Origin: Bullera alba
Lineage: Eukaryota; Basidiomycota; Tremellomycetes; Tremellales; Bulleraceae
Direction: 5' to 3'
DNA: 64,000 nucleotides
NCBI GenBank assembly: GCA_001600095.1
Contig: BCIX01000007.1
Span: 186,001-250,000 of the forward strand
The first letter of the stretch is position 1, and the number at the start of each line of letters is the position of its first letter. Shown here piece after piece: positions 43,730 to 56,119 of the stretch. The position numbers and the translations under genes were made by a program. Below the pieces are notes generated by a model, which was not told the origin of the DNA, searched no databases, and saw nothing but the letters and a program-made list of their open reading frames with translations.

Positions 43730-45098
43730 ATGACCACTGGAACAGACACCAAGCCCGAGTCCCACGTCGGGTCCTCCAGAGTCGTCTCCTTGCCTTCAAA
43801 ACCGCAGTCGCCGCGAGCGATATTGACCACGGACGCTGCCGTTGCGCGATGGACCGTCTCTCCTGGCTTCAGAGGCTTTTGGGGCTGGATCACTCGACGA
43901 TGCGAGAGGATCAAGGGCAAGTCTATCATGTATGGCTCAAATGAGGGTTCTTCATTGGTAAGCCCCTCCGCTCTCATTACGGGATTCACCAGCTAAGTCT
44001 TCGGTCGTAGGCAATGCAGAGCTTGATGGCGATGCTGGAAGAGATGATGGAATGGGTGAAAGAGGTGCCAATTCAACCACAATCGAACCAGCGATTCGGC
44101 AATCTCGCTTTCAGGTCATACATCAAGCTCGTCGAGGAGGTAAGTCTGGAAAGGCCCCTGTCTTTGAGGCCGATGCTGAAAATGTATACAGCGACTTCCT
44201 CATATAGTGGATGGTTTCCCGAATATACCGCAAGAACTACGGAGCCAGCTCCTGCCCCTGCTGATCAACTCAAATGCCTTCGGCCACCCCACACGGCTCG
44301 ATTACGGTACCGGCCACGAACTGGCTTTTGTCCTCGGCTTATGGTGTTGCGTCGTGTCTGGGTGGATAGGCGGTGTCGACAGAGAGGAAGAGGAGGATGA
44401 ACTAGTGTTGAGGGTATTTCCAAAGTAAGCATTCCACATCTCCAGGATTTTCCATTGTACAGCTCGATGCCGGTACAATACGCTAACTGAAGGTACAGAT
44501 ACCTCGAGCTAGTCACCCTGCTGCAGAAGACATACCGTCTAGAACCGGCGGGTTCACATGGCGTGTGGGGTCTCGACGATTATTGCTTCTTTCCGTGAGC
44601 CAACTCCGATCACTGCGAGGTTCTAGCTGATAGCTCCCTAGGTACCTATTTGGATCTGCACAACTGCTAGGTGACTACCGATTCTTTACGATCTCTACTA
44701 TTTAGGACATAAGCTGATCCGATATCCGCTTAGATTCCTCGGAAACCCCTCCCCAAGCTTTGGCAGCGGCACAGCGGAAATCACTCGACCCGTCGTTCGA
44801 GTTTCGCGACATGTACACCCTCTCCCTCCACCGCATCACAATGTTCAAATCCGGAGCAGCGTTCTCCGAGCATTCACCACTACTACACCAGTTGTCCTCT
44901 TTCCCCAATTGGACCAAACCGCACATGGGCCTCCGAAAGATGTTCATGGGCGAGGTCGTCGGCAAGCGCGTCGTGGTGCAGGGTCTCTGGGTCGGAGGAT
45001 GGGTTTGGGGGGATGACGTCCCCGAGGCCGAGGAGAGGAGTGAAGCGAGGACTGTGAGAGACCAATCGACGGTTTTGACAAAGGCACCTTGGGCATGA
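43730..45098 (+). CDS. PTPA: PP2A phosphatase activator (PTPA/Rrd), peptidyl-prolyl isomerase
   Basis: An activator of PP2A-type phosphatases, with prolyl isomerase activity; cytosolic and nuclear. About seven exons. Family blocks are clear: [69 protein letters not shown], then [18 protein letters not shown] and [18 protein letters not shown]. The intron after SAQLL (about 44669-44733) is best ended at CCGCTTAG, which joins to [14 protein letters not shown] in frame; a nearer TTTAG acceptor breaks the frame. S. cerevisiae has two copies (RRD1, RRD2) and I cannot say which this matches. Confidence 0.92.
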
Positions 45099-45364
45099 GA
45101 TATGAACTGGTCACCTAGATGGCTGGCTGATCCAGGTACTGTACGGCACGATTTCCTCGACAATGCAGAGTCTGACGAGGCCACGTCCTCACTCCGTCGA
45201 TCAACAAAGAACGCTGCATGCTAATCACGGGTATAGAATGACAGAACACATTGATCTCAGCCTTTACCACACGAAACGATTGAGGACAAAAGACAGCGAC
45301 CTAAACACAAGCACGAATAGAAGACTCCTTCCTAAAACCACCTCCCCGGTATCCGTAGCCTCCA

Positions 45365-47086
45365 TCACACAGGAACAATCCTCAACATAGGCCCATATCC
45401 CGGGTAACCCCAGTCCTTGCCCTTCACTCGGTACACCCGGACGTCTTTGAGTCTACGGGCGACGGTGACCAGGTGCTTCACCGAGAAGTCACCTGTGTCC
45501 TCCTGCCAGAACAGCGCATCCTGAAAGTCCTCTTGGAAGGCTTTTCGATTCGACGCCTCCGCGTCCTTGCGATGTTTTTCCCAGTAGTGAATGCCCGCCT
45601 TGAAGTATTGAACTACCTCGCCCCGAAGGTCACCGTATTCGGAGAACTGGGACTCGTAATACCCCTGGGCCATGCCTATATCTCTACGGACTAAACAGCA
45701 AGATGGACTCGTCAGTTGAGCTGACTGGCAAATGGAGAGCACAGGGAAATGACTCACGTAGACAAGCCCGGACCGCATCGGCATTGTTGATGAAGGGTTG
45801 TGCGATGGCAGCATCACACAGTGCTGCTGTGCATGACAGTAGCTTTAGACGCTGGGCACACTTTGCCAGTTCCAGAAGGAGCGAAAGAGAACTAGAGATT
45901 TGGTCAGCTCGTGAGTTCCATCACGAGTGTTCGGACCAACACAGGCGCTCGACTCACAGCCGACTTGCGTCGCTCGCCAAAGCAGTGTCATGACAAGCAG
46001 GGAACCATTCGGTAGGGTACAGTGGGGCGAGGTCGGTCCAGGCGGAAAGGAAAGCCCAGGCGGCTTGGGCGTCTTGACCTGCCTCACGAAACCTGCCATC
46101 GGGATCAGCCACGAATCCATGAATATGGCTAGCCTGGCGCTCACCCTTTCGCTCGTTCTCGAAGCTTTTCAGCCCGTCCCATACAGTCTATTAGCCGCTC
46201 CGGACTTCCGAGTCGGTTCCCTCTTTTCGCCGTCTTCAGCATGTCGGTCGGTCTGTTCGTAGGTGTGAAACGTGGGAGCGTCCTGTCCAGGTACCACTCG
46301 AGCTTGAACACAGCGTAGATCATGAGTGATATGGTGCCCTTCTGGTGAAGATACAACCACTCTTCGCAACATCGACCTGTTTGTGCCGTAGTGTTGCCCG
46401 CCGGAGTCCCATCCGTGTGTCGCTCATCCTCATTAGGCAAGATGGCTGCTCCAACTTGCTTGATAAGGCTGAGGTGGCCTCAGCTTTAGTAGCTCGCCGA
46501 GCAAGCATGCTCATGTCCGTACTCACTTTCTTCGTGTGTCCGATCTCTTGACCATCGACTGCCATATCACTACATGAGCTGGTCGATGTCGGTCGTCTGG
46601 CTGGAGGGGGATATCCCAAAATCTCCACACAAGTGTCGCCCAATCTCGGTCCGACAACAGTATCGTGTGCGGCGGCAGATCGACTGGAGGAACAGGATCG
46701 GCCTCAACAGCATCTTGAACGGGAGTGGCTTCTTCCTCCTGCCTAGCTTCTTCATCCTGTCTAGCGTCTTCATCCTCCATCATCGTTATCGCATCAAGGA
46801 GGAGCATGAGTCGCGAGGAGTCGATCGGGTAGCTTGGAGCTGCGGTGGAGACTGGTTCTGGTCTGCTGTACGGGGTGTTTGTAGTCCGCCCTTGGGTATT
46901 GGTTGGCACGGAAGGACTGGAAGACCCTGACGATAAGGCGATGGGCGTAGAATCGGCAGCTCCAGCGTTTGGCGTGTCGGGTGGGGTTAAGCAGGTCTGA
47001 AGATAGGTAGGCGAGCTCCAGTCTAGGTCCAAGAGGATGTGTTGCTGGTGGCGATGGAATCCTGGTGGCCAACTGTCTGGTGACAT
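45365..47086 (-). CDS. multi-exon protein of unknown function
   Basis: A gene model from MSPDSWPPGFHRHQQHILL (ATG at 47086) to LRIVPV and TGA at 45365. The first exon encodes Ser/Thr/Pro-rich sequence and an acidic run (MMEDEDARQDEEARQEEE) followed by PPHTILLSDRDW. Middle exons give helical segments (WLYLHQKGTISLMIYAVFKLEW; AWAFLSAWTDLAPLYPTEWF). The last exon has YYESQFSEYGDLRGEVVQYF and ALFWQEDTGDFSVKHLVTVA. The middle exon joins are not all resolved. The pattern is like basidiomycete BTB-like hypothetical proteins, but I see no diagnostic motif. No signal peptide. Confidence 0.55.
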
Positions 47087-47438
47087 GGTGAGAGCGTGAT
47101 GGTAGGAGGATGGATAGTGGATCGGGTGCGAGGGCGGCTTTGGAGGTTGGGTAGGTGGGGAAGGAAGACAGGCTGAGATATGGGGACAGGGAACGAGATG
47201 AGTATGAAAGTAAGAACAAAGAATGCATGAGAAGATGTTATAAAGCAGTGAGTACGAGCGGTCTGTGCGTTGGATAGCGGTCTGTGCGTTGAAAGTAGAA
47301 GAGGTCTGTGCGCTGGTTGGAATCGCGTTTCGCAGTCATCGGGGCTAGAACATTGGAATGTCGTCATGTCTACATGACCTCACCGATCTAGAATAGGCTG
47401 TGTGTAGATCAGTGTACTGCATGTCAGGTTCAATGCAG
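47087..47438. other. intergenic
   Basis: About 350 bp with repeated GTCTGTGCGTTG-like words at 47262-47315; no gene. Confidence 0.4.
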
Positions 47439-48296
47439 TCATGAACCGTGACCTTTCAGACCGCTCTGCTGAGGGAAGTGAGTCGCCCTCGTCGCGCAAG
47501 ATTCCGAGTTCCATAGAGATCGGAGCCCCGATCTACTGATTGGTGCGGGATCGGTACATGAAATCTGACCCGTGGTTGGATTCTGGCCGGAGACTGCCTT
47601 GACCAGCGCCTTGAGGTTCTCCATGACACCACCACTGGCAGCGGAATCGATGTCGCTTTGTGTCAAGGCAGAGTTGCAGCCTGTCGGGCAGGGATTCCAA
47701 TTGAACCACGAGGGAGTCGGCTGCGTAGGTGCTGATACGAAGGAGTGGTCAGATAAGCTGTATCTTCCCGGTTGCGGTACTTGGCTGAGAGTGCACTAGA
47801 CGTTTGAAGAGGATAGATCAGTCAACGACCTATACACAACGTGGATGCTTGTACTCACCTCCTGTATCGTATCGAAGACTGTGCTGTCTCCTGCGGGATC
47901 TTTGCTAAGCCACGCGAAAGACTTGGGGTTGCCGACCGACACATCAGTCACGAATCCGCCTTCATCCGACTGAAAGTTGGTATCCGCACGGGCACATATT
48001 ACCCATGGCTGACTCCCTCTCGGAGCACCGAGGTGAACAAGGCCAGACTGAGGGTTCAATATCGAGCTCACGACTGCGCTATTCCGAACAGCCCCTGCTG
48101 CAGAAGTAGCGCCGTCTATCACACTGTTCGTGGACCCGCCCAGAGTCGACTTGACATCGCTCCAGGGCAAGCTGCTGAAGGCAGAGGGGTTGGGTATTTG
48201 ACCGCCCATGACCAATCCGGCTCCAAGAGCTGCAGCAGCGGAAACCCCCAGTACCGTCTTCGCGGTGTCGCTCATGGCGGACGGAAAGAAGCGCAT
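47439..48296 (-). CDS. small protein with N-terminal hydrophobic segment, unknown function
   Basis: Two main exons, 48296 to about 47865 and about 47798 to 47439, joined TIQE|CTLSQVP. The N-terminus MRFFPSAMSDTAKTVLGVSA runs into AAALGAGLVMGG, a likely membrane helix or signal anchor. A second possible ATG at 48275 (MSDTAK) keeps the helix. The middle is Ser/Gly/Ala-rich; the second half carries several Cys (NPCPTGCN, QISCTDPAP, ESCATRA), suggesting disulphides and hence extracellular or luminal exposure. I do not recognise it. Confidence 0.6.
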
Positions 48297-49590
48297 GTTG
48301 TCGAGTTGTGGTGGGGGCGATGTGATGTGTGTTTGTGCAGTGGGCTATGAAGGTGAGAGGTAGTGGAAGGAGGTGGAAGAGAAGGGCCGGTGGCAAGTGA
48401 CTCGAGCAAGACAACAAGACGCCAGATGAGACATTCCATGAGGTGAAAGGACCGTCTGTGCTCGAATGTGAGGAGGGAGAAAGGATGACAGCCTGTCGAA
48501 ACGCGGCGAGGATGACTGAGTCATGCTCTACTGCGATACACGTTGACCGACGTTAAGCCTACCCCTCTACGACGTTGCACGAGTCATAACAGTGCAGCTC
48601 CGCGCACGCGTCAACGGCGCTCCACCAAGCAGTGCCCGAACGGTACCAGTTCACAGTCCCACGGTGCGGCTTCTTTACCAACTCTGGCCTATCTCTCCTC
48701 TCTTACGCACGTCCGAACGTCGCAACAAAGTCGCAACTTACTTCGCTCACGCCTGCTCAACCTACTCCAGTGCTCCACACTTCACATACGTCGAGTACGT
48801 GCTCACACTGTGTTCACGTATCGCGACTTCCCGGACTACTCAGCTCGAAAACGCCGCCGGAGCCCTTCATCCTCTACTCAACACTCCGTAAATCCCTTTG
48901 GCTGACTTCGAAACCGCCATCCACACGGAATACACGCCTTCCACACAACCAGTATCGTACATCGCAAAACACACGACATCATGCGCTACTCGTACCACTT
49001 CGCCAAGTCACCGAGCATAAACAACATATCCCCCGAAGCCCCGGCTGACACGACAGCTGAGCGCGTCAGGACCTCATATAGCGACGGATGTCGCCCTAAG
49101 AGCGATGATTCCCCACCGATCATCGAATCAAGAAACACCACCACCACCACCACCACCACCACCACCACCACCACCGCAGATCTCAACGCCGCTCTCTTCT
49201 AAGCCCTTTGCATACCGACCGAAATGCCCCATCCAGGTGTGTGGTACATCGGTCGACTTTCAGTAATTGAAGCTAACGAACACTGCGAAGCCCCCACAGG
49301 TGCAAACACGAGAGCTCCCCGGGGCCAACTCGACCCCGTTTTTGCGCCGATTGGAATCGAGACATCTACTTTCATACTGGGACCCCCCGGAATTCCCGCT
49401 GAGCTCCTCGACACCACCGGTCCCGATGCAGCCAAGGTCTGGGCGTCTTGGTCCTTCAAGATATACGGCCTTGACAACTCCACTGCCACCTCCGCGCAAA
49501 CCCAAGCGAGAAATATAATATCCAACCTTCCCGCCATCTGTCTCCCTCCTTCCCCCTTTGACTGGCTCCTTCGACCCTGTCCCCGTCCCT
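48297..49590. other. 1.3-kb region with ambiguous small frames
   Basis: Contains a (CAC)n microsatellite and two overlapping + frames (48981-49202 and 49224-49799) that I could not tie to a gene; both strands stay open around 49200-49540. Confidence 0.4.
49136..49175. repeat. (CAC)n microsatellite
   Basis: About 13 uninterrupted copies of CAC. On the + strand it would encode a threonine run inside the short frame 48981-49202. Confidence 0.9.
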
Positions 49591-50841
49591 ATGGACCGCA
49601 TTCGAGTCCGCAACGCCGATCCGACTTTCCACAAGTATCAGACCACTGCTGCGATCTCATTCGACGGAAAGGATTACGACAACAACCTCGTCGACCATCG
49701 ATCCCTCCACAGAGTGATGCAAGCCGTCATAGCGGCTGGATACGAGTGCGAAACCACGTGGTCCCACGGCATAGACCGGTGTACAAGCGTGAACTATGAG
49801 TTGATCCTCTCGGACTCCAGCACTACGACCGCCTCCGTCGAATTTGCCCGCAGGACGCTCGAGCATATCATTGGACGGAGCGATAAGCACTCTGTCGATA
49901 CGCGGGTAGATGTCATCCGCGGTCGTTCTATGCGAGGTTCATGCACCGGCCCAGAACCGTCTCGATGCCGGTCCCTCATCGAGGGTTCTCCCTACACACT
50001 CGCAGAGGGCACGCTCCACATCACCCAACCGAGATGCATCCGACCTACCTACTTCAGCACAATGGCGCTCTACATTGCTGATCATTCCCAAAGACGACTC
50101 GAAGACTGGGCCAAGGAAGTCAACAACGTCGTCTTCGAGTACAATCGCGAAAAAGGCGCCAAGTCCTTTGTAACCAAGGTCAGGATATCAGACACAGGCA
50201 AATTCCTCTTGTTCGACCCGAACGAAGCCCTTCTGGCTCAACGGTTCAGCGAGCACGCCATGCACCACGGGTTCTTCCCTCGACCCCTCTACGAGGTCAA
50301 CTCGAACGGCGGGAATTTCGTGAGAGCCGACATCGTGGCTCATCGCGATAGAGTCCTCGCCTCCAAATCGGCCATGGTCCAGCGCGCTTCGGTCCGTACC
50401 AACATCCCGGCTGTCGAGGATATGAACCTCGAACAGCTCCAAGATCGAGCACAGACCATCCAGCACGCCATTGGTGCGCTTCCGACCGCGCACCGTGTCG
50501 ACTGCAACCCCTACAGAGCACGCGAGAATCTCAAGGCCGAGCTCCATCTTGTCCAATTGCGGATTGAGAACGCAAAAGCCAAGATATCCGCGCCAGACCT
50601 CCCCCCACCCCATGTCGTTCCGAAGTTCATCACCCACAAATACGGTACATACGTCGACGCAACGAGGTCTCCCGGTCAGCCTCCCGCACTCCGACCCGAC
50701 CCGAAACTCAAATTCACAGCGGCACCGCCTGGTACCTACAGAAAAGCCAGAGGGTCTCTGGCGAGCCTTCCTGTCGGTTCAGTGTGGACACCTCGGGTGC
50801 CCGGTACATTCAGCGCGCCCAAAGGATCGCCTTACCACTGA
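49591..50841 (+). CDS. single-exon protein of unknown function
   Basis: A 416-residue intronless frame starting MDRIRVRNADPTFHKY. The first ~230 residues look globular (AAISFDGKDYDNNLVDHRSL, VMQAVIAAGYECETTWSHG, GTLHITQPRCIRPTYFSTMA). A helical segment follows (DMNLEQLQDRAQTIQHAIG, ENLKAELHLVQLRIENAKAK), and the C-terminus is basic and Pro-rich (PPGTYRKARGSLASL). No signal peptide or membrane segment. Lack of introns is unusual among the conserved genes here. Family not recognised. Confidence 0.7.
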   Translation: MDRIRVRNADPTFHKYQTTAAISFDGKDYDNNLVDHRSLHRVMQAVIAAGYECETTWSHGIDRCTSVNYELILSDSSTTTASVEFARRTLEHIIGRSDKHSVDTRVDVIRGRSMRGSCTGPEPSRCRSLIEGSPYTLAEGTLHITQPRCIRPTYFSTMALYIADHSQRRLEDWAKEVNNVVFEYNREKGAKSFVTKVRISDTGKFLLFDPNEALLAQRFSEHAMHHGFFPRPLYEVNSNGGNFVRADIVAHRDRVLASKSAMVQRASVRTNIPAVEDMNLEQLQDRAQTIQHAIGALPTAHRVDCNPYRARENLKAELHLVQLRIENAKAKISAPDLPPPHVVPKFITHKYGTYVDATRSPGQPPALRPDPKLKFTAAPPGTYRKARGSLASLPVGSVWTPRVPGTFSAPKGSPYH

Positions 50842-51022
50842 GCACCCGCCGAGACCCCCTGACCTCCGTCCATCGCAGGAGTCTCTTCGTCCTCTGGTCT
50901 CGGACGGGATGCAGAGACCCTCGACGTCGACAACCACAAGCCGAAACCTGATCCGATCTCAGGTTACAGTTTTGGGTTTATGATGGCACCCACGCTGATG
51001 GGCCTCTTGCTGTGTGCAAAGG

Positions 51023-51134
51023 ATCGTGTTGGTGTAAGGGTAACATAGAAGCTTCCCAGATTTTTCGCATCATCTGGCCGTGAATGCACGGATGGAGACT
51101 GCTTCTGCCCGGGGTTCGAGTCCCCGACACGATA
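51023..51134 (+). tRNA. tRNA-Gly(CCC) with 41-nt intron
   Basis: A full cloverleaf can be drawn: acceptor ATCGTGT/ACACGAT (seven perfect pairs), D arm GTGT/ACAT, anticodon stem GAAGC/GCTTC, and T arm CGGGG-TTCGAGT-CCCCG. The anticodon CCC is at 51055-51057 in the loop TTCCCAT. The intron 51059-51099 lies one base 3' of the anticodon, the canonical eukaryotic site. The discriminator base is A at 51134. A run of five T at 51137-51141 ends transcription. The first pair is A-T rather than the common G-C. Confidence 0.9.
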
Positions 51135-51136
51135 TG

Positions 51137-51141
51137 TTTTT
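51137..51141 (+). terminator. RNA polymerase III terminator of the tRNA gene
   Basis: TTTTT two bases after the discriminator base. Confidence 0.75.
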
Positions 51142-51433
51142 GCTTTTGACCCTCCCAAGCCTGTCCTTCCGCCGACCGGGCAGCCTTTGTCAGTGAGCGA
51201 GAGGCTGTGGGGAGCTATCGATCAGCCTCGAGACGCAGGAGATGACTGGCATGCCGGAGCCCAAGGCTGTCTGTAGCCTTGGGTATAGCCGTTTTGTGAA
51301 TGATCCAAGAGCCAGATTGGCCAGATGTCTGAAAGTCAAACGCGTTGAAACGCAGCCGGAATGAACGAACTCTGAACATTACTCTTCGTCTCATTCTTAT
51401 TCTCGCCATAGTCTTCGTCACGGCCTGGGTCTC

Positions 51434-54400
51434 ATGGCGGTGACTCTGGAGGATGACTCGGATCCTACACTGACCCACTTTGCCCACCGGGATGAGCTTC
51501 TCTCACTTCTTCAACGACTTCGGTTGGTAGACCTCGACGTCGCATCGTCGAATGAGCAGGATGTCGAGGAGGAAGAGTTGCTTAGTGTCATTGGGGCGAT
51601 TGTGAGTCTTGTACGGGGATGGCCGCAATATAGCTAATGGTCGCCAGCTCGACTACTATCTCCCTCTACCCGGCCTCCTGGATCCTTCGTTGAACGACAT
51701 CGTTACCCCGCTCCTGGAGGACTTGTCAAAGGCTCTGGCCAAGCTCGAGCAGGGAGGGCATCTGGACTCGAATCGATTTCATCGCCTTGGAAGGAGTATC
51801 AACTGGGTGATCAAAGTCAGAGGATGGAAAGGCGTCGGTGAGTTAACAAGGAGCGACGAGTTCCCAACAGATCTGGTACGGTCGTCGATGCGGGAGATCG
51901 CACATTGGACAGGCGGAAAGCTGGAACGTGAAGATCTTGACACCGAGGATCATTGACATGGAGACCTAGTCGCTGCAGTGCAACAACCTTCTATACCTCG
52001 GCGTCCCATAATCTCGAAGCAACAGCCGCTGACCTCTGCAGTCCCCTACTTTCCCTCAGAGATTCGTCATCTACCGATTCTAGTCAACTTGCTGTCACCA
52101 TTGTCAAATGCCACTTCCTCGACAACGTGTAACCCTCATCATCCTATCCTTTCGTCCCAAGACGCATGGGAGACAAGAGCTGTCCTCCTCTTATGGCTAG
52201 CACTACTCCTCACGGTCCCCTTCAACCTACAAGCTCTGTCCGAGGAATCCGCACGAATCGAAACCTCTCAAATCCCACACGCAGCTGCATTGTTGTCCGG
52301 CGTAGACGCCTCTCTGGCTCGACAGGTCATCTCGATTTGCGTCCCCCTACTTTCTAAACCCGGCAAAGAAGGCTCGTACGCCGGCTTAGTCCTCGCCAGG
52401 CTATACTCCCGGACCGACGCTGTGGAGCATCTTCCAAAGTTTCTGGAATGGACACGGCTAGAGTTGGAAGAAGGAGACAGGGAAGGAGAAGCCATATTTG
52501 TGGCATCACTGCTCGGCTTCTTGTCGCTCCTCCCGACTATGATTCCTCATCATCACCTGGAGCATCTCGAAGCTTTTTGGACGAAGGTGTTCCTGCCTCA
52601 TTTGAGGGGGAGCAGGACAGCCGCGGGGAGTGCTCTGGTGCGAAAGCTGGCCGTAAAGTCGAGAGGACGGTGGTGGATGGCAAAGCTGGGCAAACAAAAG
52701 TCTACAGGTGAGTGCAGATGTCAGACATGTCCATACCAACCTCTGACGTGAAGCCAGGCGATCTAGACGGCAGCATGGAAGGACTAGAGGACCAACTCGA
52801 CGAACTCATGAATGGCTTGAGCGATAAGGTGAGACTTAAAAGGTGGATGGAACTGACCCGTTCAGGACACCATAGTCCGGTATTCTTGCGCAAAGTATCT
52901 CGCCCGTTTAACATCCGTCCTTCCTCTCGACTTTGGCAGCCAGCTCGTTTCCGCTACAATAGGGCTGTTCGCTGGGACGGAAGACGAGCCAGTCCTGACA
53001 AATGACTATGGACAAATTGTTGACCCCGGAGGCAATGCTTCAGTTGGCGGGACCATGGGCTTTGGTGGGGCAGAAACCACAAAAGGCGAAGCTAGATGGC
53101 ATGGGTGTTGCCTTGCTTTGGCGGAGATGGCGCGAAGGGGGCTTATCAAAGAGGACGAGGCGACGTCTCAGACTGTTGCATGGGCTCTCAAGGTGCGTTG
53201 ACTAGATGCAAGCATGGCTGACTCTCAGGCTCTTATCTTTGACCTACGGCGATCTTCACACTCCGTCGGGGCCAACGTCCGCGATGCGGCCGCATACCTT
53301 CTCTGGTCTCTATCACGAGCTTGTGACACGGCCTCGATCGCTCCATTCGCCAGTGACCTCGCTACGACTTTGATATCGGTCGCCTGTCTGGATCGAGAAG
53401 TCGGTGTCCGTCGTGCGGCCAGTGCAGCGTTCCAGGAAGGAGTCGGGAGACTTGTGAGTGCAATCATCACCTCATTTGCTCATGTTTACAGGGCCTGTAT
53501 CCTCACGGCATCGACGTACTGGCAAAGACCGACTTCTTTTCGGTCAGTATCAGAAGAATTGCTTTTACGGTCGGGGTTTCTGGTGTATCAGAGTAAGTCG
53601 GATCGTGGAACACGGGGCTTCACTCTGACTTAAATTAGGCATCCGGAGTACAGAGAAAAATTGCGACTCCACCTACATCACATCACTTTACGACACTGGG
53701 ACCTGAACATGAGGGCATTGGCAGCTCACGCTCTTCGAATTGTGGTCAAAGCAGGCTCCCTGGACGACCTGCAGAACTCGCTCGATAGGGAGATCGCCCA
53801 GCTGTCATCTTTGGATACGGCCAGCACTCATGGTGCCTTGTTGGGCTTGACAGAGCTTGCCTCGTTGCTGAGCTTGGACGACAAGAGACGACAGAGCGTG
53901 AGTGCTGCCTCATGGGCTAGGGCTGATGACAGATCATCAATGCTATCACAACGATACGACCCATTGCCCTGGTGTCGCAGCATGCTCCGGATATACTACA
54001 ATCGGCTTGTCACCTGCTCAGAGCGACTCTAGCTCCCGCCAACGTGAACGACGACACCACTCAGAAGTTGATAGAGCAATATCTTGACAACTCGTCAAAA
54101 CGCCGGGAAAGCGAATGTCACCAGCCTGCAGCTGAGTTGGTTGGCAGCGTGACCGAGCTGCAGGACGGCACGGACCTGGTCAAAAAGTGAGTGGCTCGAC
54201 ACAGCTCAACGTGGCTTCACGCTCATACACCGATCAGATTGCTCGCCAGCCTCAAATCAATGAGAGCTGCTCAGAGGCAAAGTGCAGCTTTAGCACTAGG
54301 CTATGTCGATTGTCGACATTGTTCGGCGGCTGTGAGCACAGTCATTGCGGAACTGCTGGCCCAGCTGGATCCCAAAGCGAAGGCCAGTCATACCGTTTAC

Positions 54401-55877
54401 TGGTCATGAGAACATCGCTGATACCTTGACTTTACAGGCCGATGTCGAGACTCGGCGATCATCGATCGACTCGTTAGCTCGGATCCTGAAGCAGTCATCT
54501 TCAGATGGAGATCAGCTGCTCGGTGAGTCCCACAGTCATCTCTCCCATATCAAGCTGATGTCACCTAGTCAACGAAACCGAATATCGACTCATTGTCTTA
54601 TCTTTCATCACCGCGCTGGACGACTATTCCACCGATCAACGAGGTGACGTGGGCTCATGGGTCCGAATGGCCGGTTTAGCCGCTCTGGAACAGGCGGTCT
54701 CACGAGCCAGGTCACTGGGAGCTGCTCAAGCACTTCAGTACCTCCCACAAAACCTGTTCCATGCCCTTGTCATCGGTATCGTCAAACAAGGAGTGGAAAA
54801 GCTTGAGCCGGTCCGCGCGGCGGTATGGAGAGCTTGGAGGACGATACGCAAATGTCACGAAGGATCTGATTGGCAGTGGGAAGGGCAGGAGGCCTGGGAT
54901 TTTGAGATGAGCGATACCAGGTAGGCACAGGGTAACGTTTCTTATCTGGCGTTGACCATAGTCGTCCAGCATCGAGTCGTTCCGATATATCGAAGCTGGA
55001 AGGTGGTATTCCTCGGCGATGCCCCTCCTCCGGACGTCCTACCGCGAGTCTCTTCTCAGAGGTCTGGCTCAAAGTATCGGCAGTCAAGTCGAGTCTCTGG
55101 TGAGTCCTGGTCAGATCCACCCTAAATAGTCAATGGTCTGAAACGATGCAGGCTGGGGTAGTCTGGAAGGCGTTCAGTCAATATCTCGAGCCAAATCTCG
55201 ATCAACCGCTTTGCCTTGGAATATTGTCCGATCTGCAGGGTATTCTATCATCCAATATCAACCTCAATCGCGTCTTCATCCCGACAGTGGTGACTGTGAC
55301 CAAGGTTCTGTCACTGTCTGGTATCAGGGATGTAATGGGAGATCCCGAGCTTGTGACTTGGTGAGTGCGCTGAGGTCAATAGTCTAGATGCTAATCTCGT
55401 ATTTGTGTGTTTCAGCCTATCGAAGATCATCGCAGTTTCATGCCGCGGCGTCCCGCAGATCAAGTCTATCGAGAGGATATCGGCTTCGATGAAATTGTAG
55501 GCGGTCTACATCTGTCGACTTCACACACCCAAGCTAACGCTACTACAGAGTGATATCGACGATCTGCTACCCACAAAACGTCATACGAGACAAGGCCATT
55601 GCCAACCTGCCACTCTTTCTTGGTCACCAATTCCCACGGGTGAGACGTGCTTCAAATGTCATCATTTGAGGTCATACTCTTCCGCAGTCACATGCTGACG
55701 ACAGAATAGATTCGATCAACCTGCGCTGAAGCACTATACCTCGCCTTATCAGAAGAAGAGGATGAGATGAGCCCAGAAGTTGAAGAAGCCCTGCTGGAGC
55801 CGACTTGGACCGAAGGAGGGGTGGGAGCAGAGGCCGCTACGAGGGTTGTGACGAGTTTGAAGGAGTCGAGGAGCTGA
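51434..55877 (+). CDS. TBCD: tubulin-folding cofactor D
   Basis: The large chaperone that holds beta-tubulin and joins it with alpha-tubulin/cofactor E during dimer assembly (yeast Cin1, fission yeast Alp1); cytosolic, microtubule-associated. Many exons span 4.4 kb. The protein is a run of helical HEAT-like repeats. Family landmarks: DYYLPLPGLLDPSL, RSINWVIKVRGWKG, PHLRGSRTAAGSALVRKLAVK then SRGRWWMAKLGKQKS, DTIVRYSCAKYLARLTSVLP, GANVRDAAAYLLWSLSRAC, DREVGVRRAASAAFQEGVGR, IDVLAKTDFFSVS, and HWDLNMRALAAHAL. The C-terminal part has WEGQEAWDFE..., SIESFRYIEAGRYSS and CYPQNVIRDKAIANLPLFL. ATG 51434 is the first in the exon and gives acidic MAVTLEDDSDPTLTHF. A conserved single-copy gene; exon joins in the middle were checked by frame only. 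Confidence 0.93.
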
Positions 55878-56025
55878 GTCATGGGATAAGAAGAGAGCTT
55901 TGTCCACTGAACGGACGATCGCCGGGCATGGGGGGAAGAAGATGGAGATTGCGAGAAATGGCGTTTGGGCACACCCTTGTTCGAAACCCTCGGTCGTTCA
56001 ACATGGCCAGCTGTCACTGCCAGAG

Positions 56026-56031
56026 TATAAG
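56026..56031 (+). promoter_or_regulatory. TATA box before the small-protein genes
   Basis: TATAAG lies 89-94 nt before the ATG at 56120. Confidence 0.35.
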
Positions 56032-56119
56032 AGCGCCGGAAACCGACCATCCTCTCCTCCACCAACCTCGTCTCCGCCCATCCTGAATATCACTATCGAT
56101 TTTGACCACACTTCCCATT

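Noticed and set aside
44669..44706. Nearer TTTAG acceptor for the late PTPA intron
   Set aside because: It gives GHKLIRYP but then breaks the frame before the conserved C-terminal block; the later CTTAG keeps the frame.
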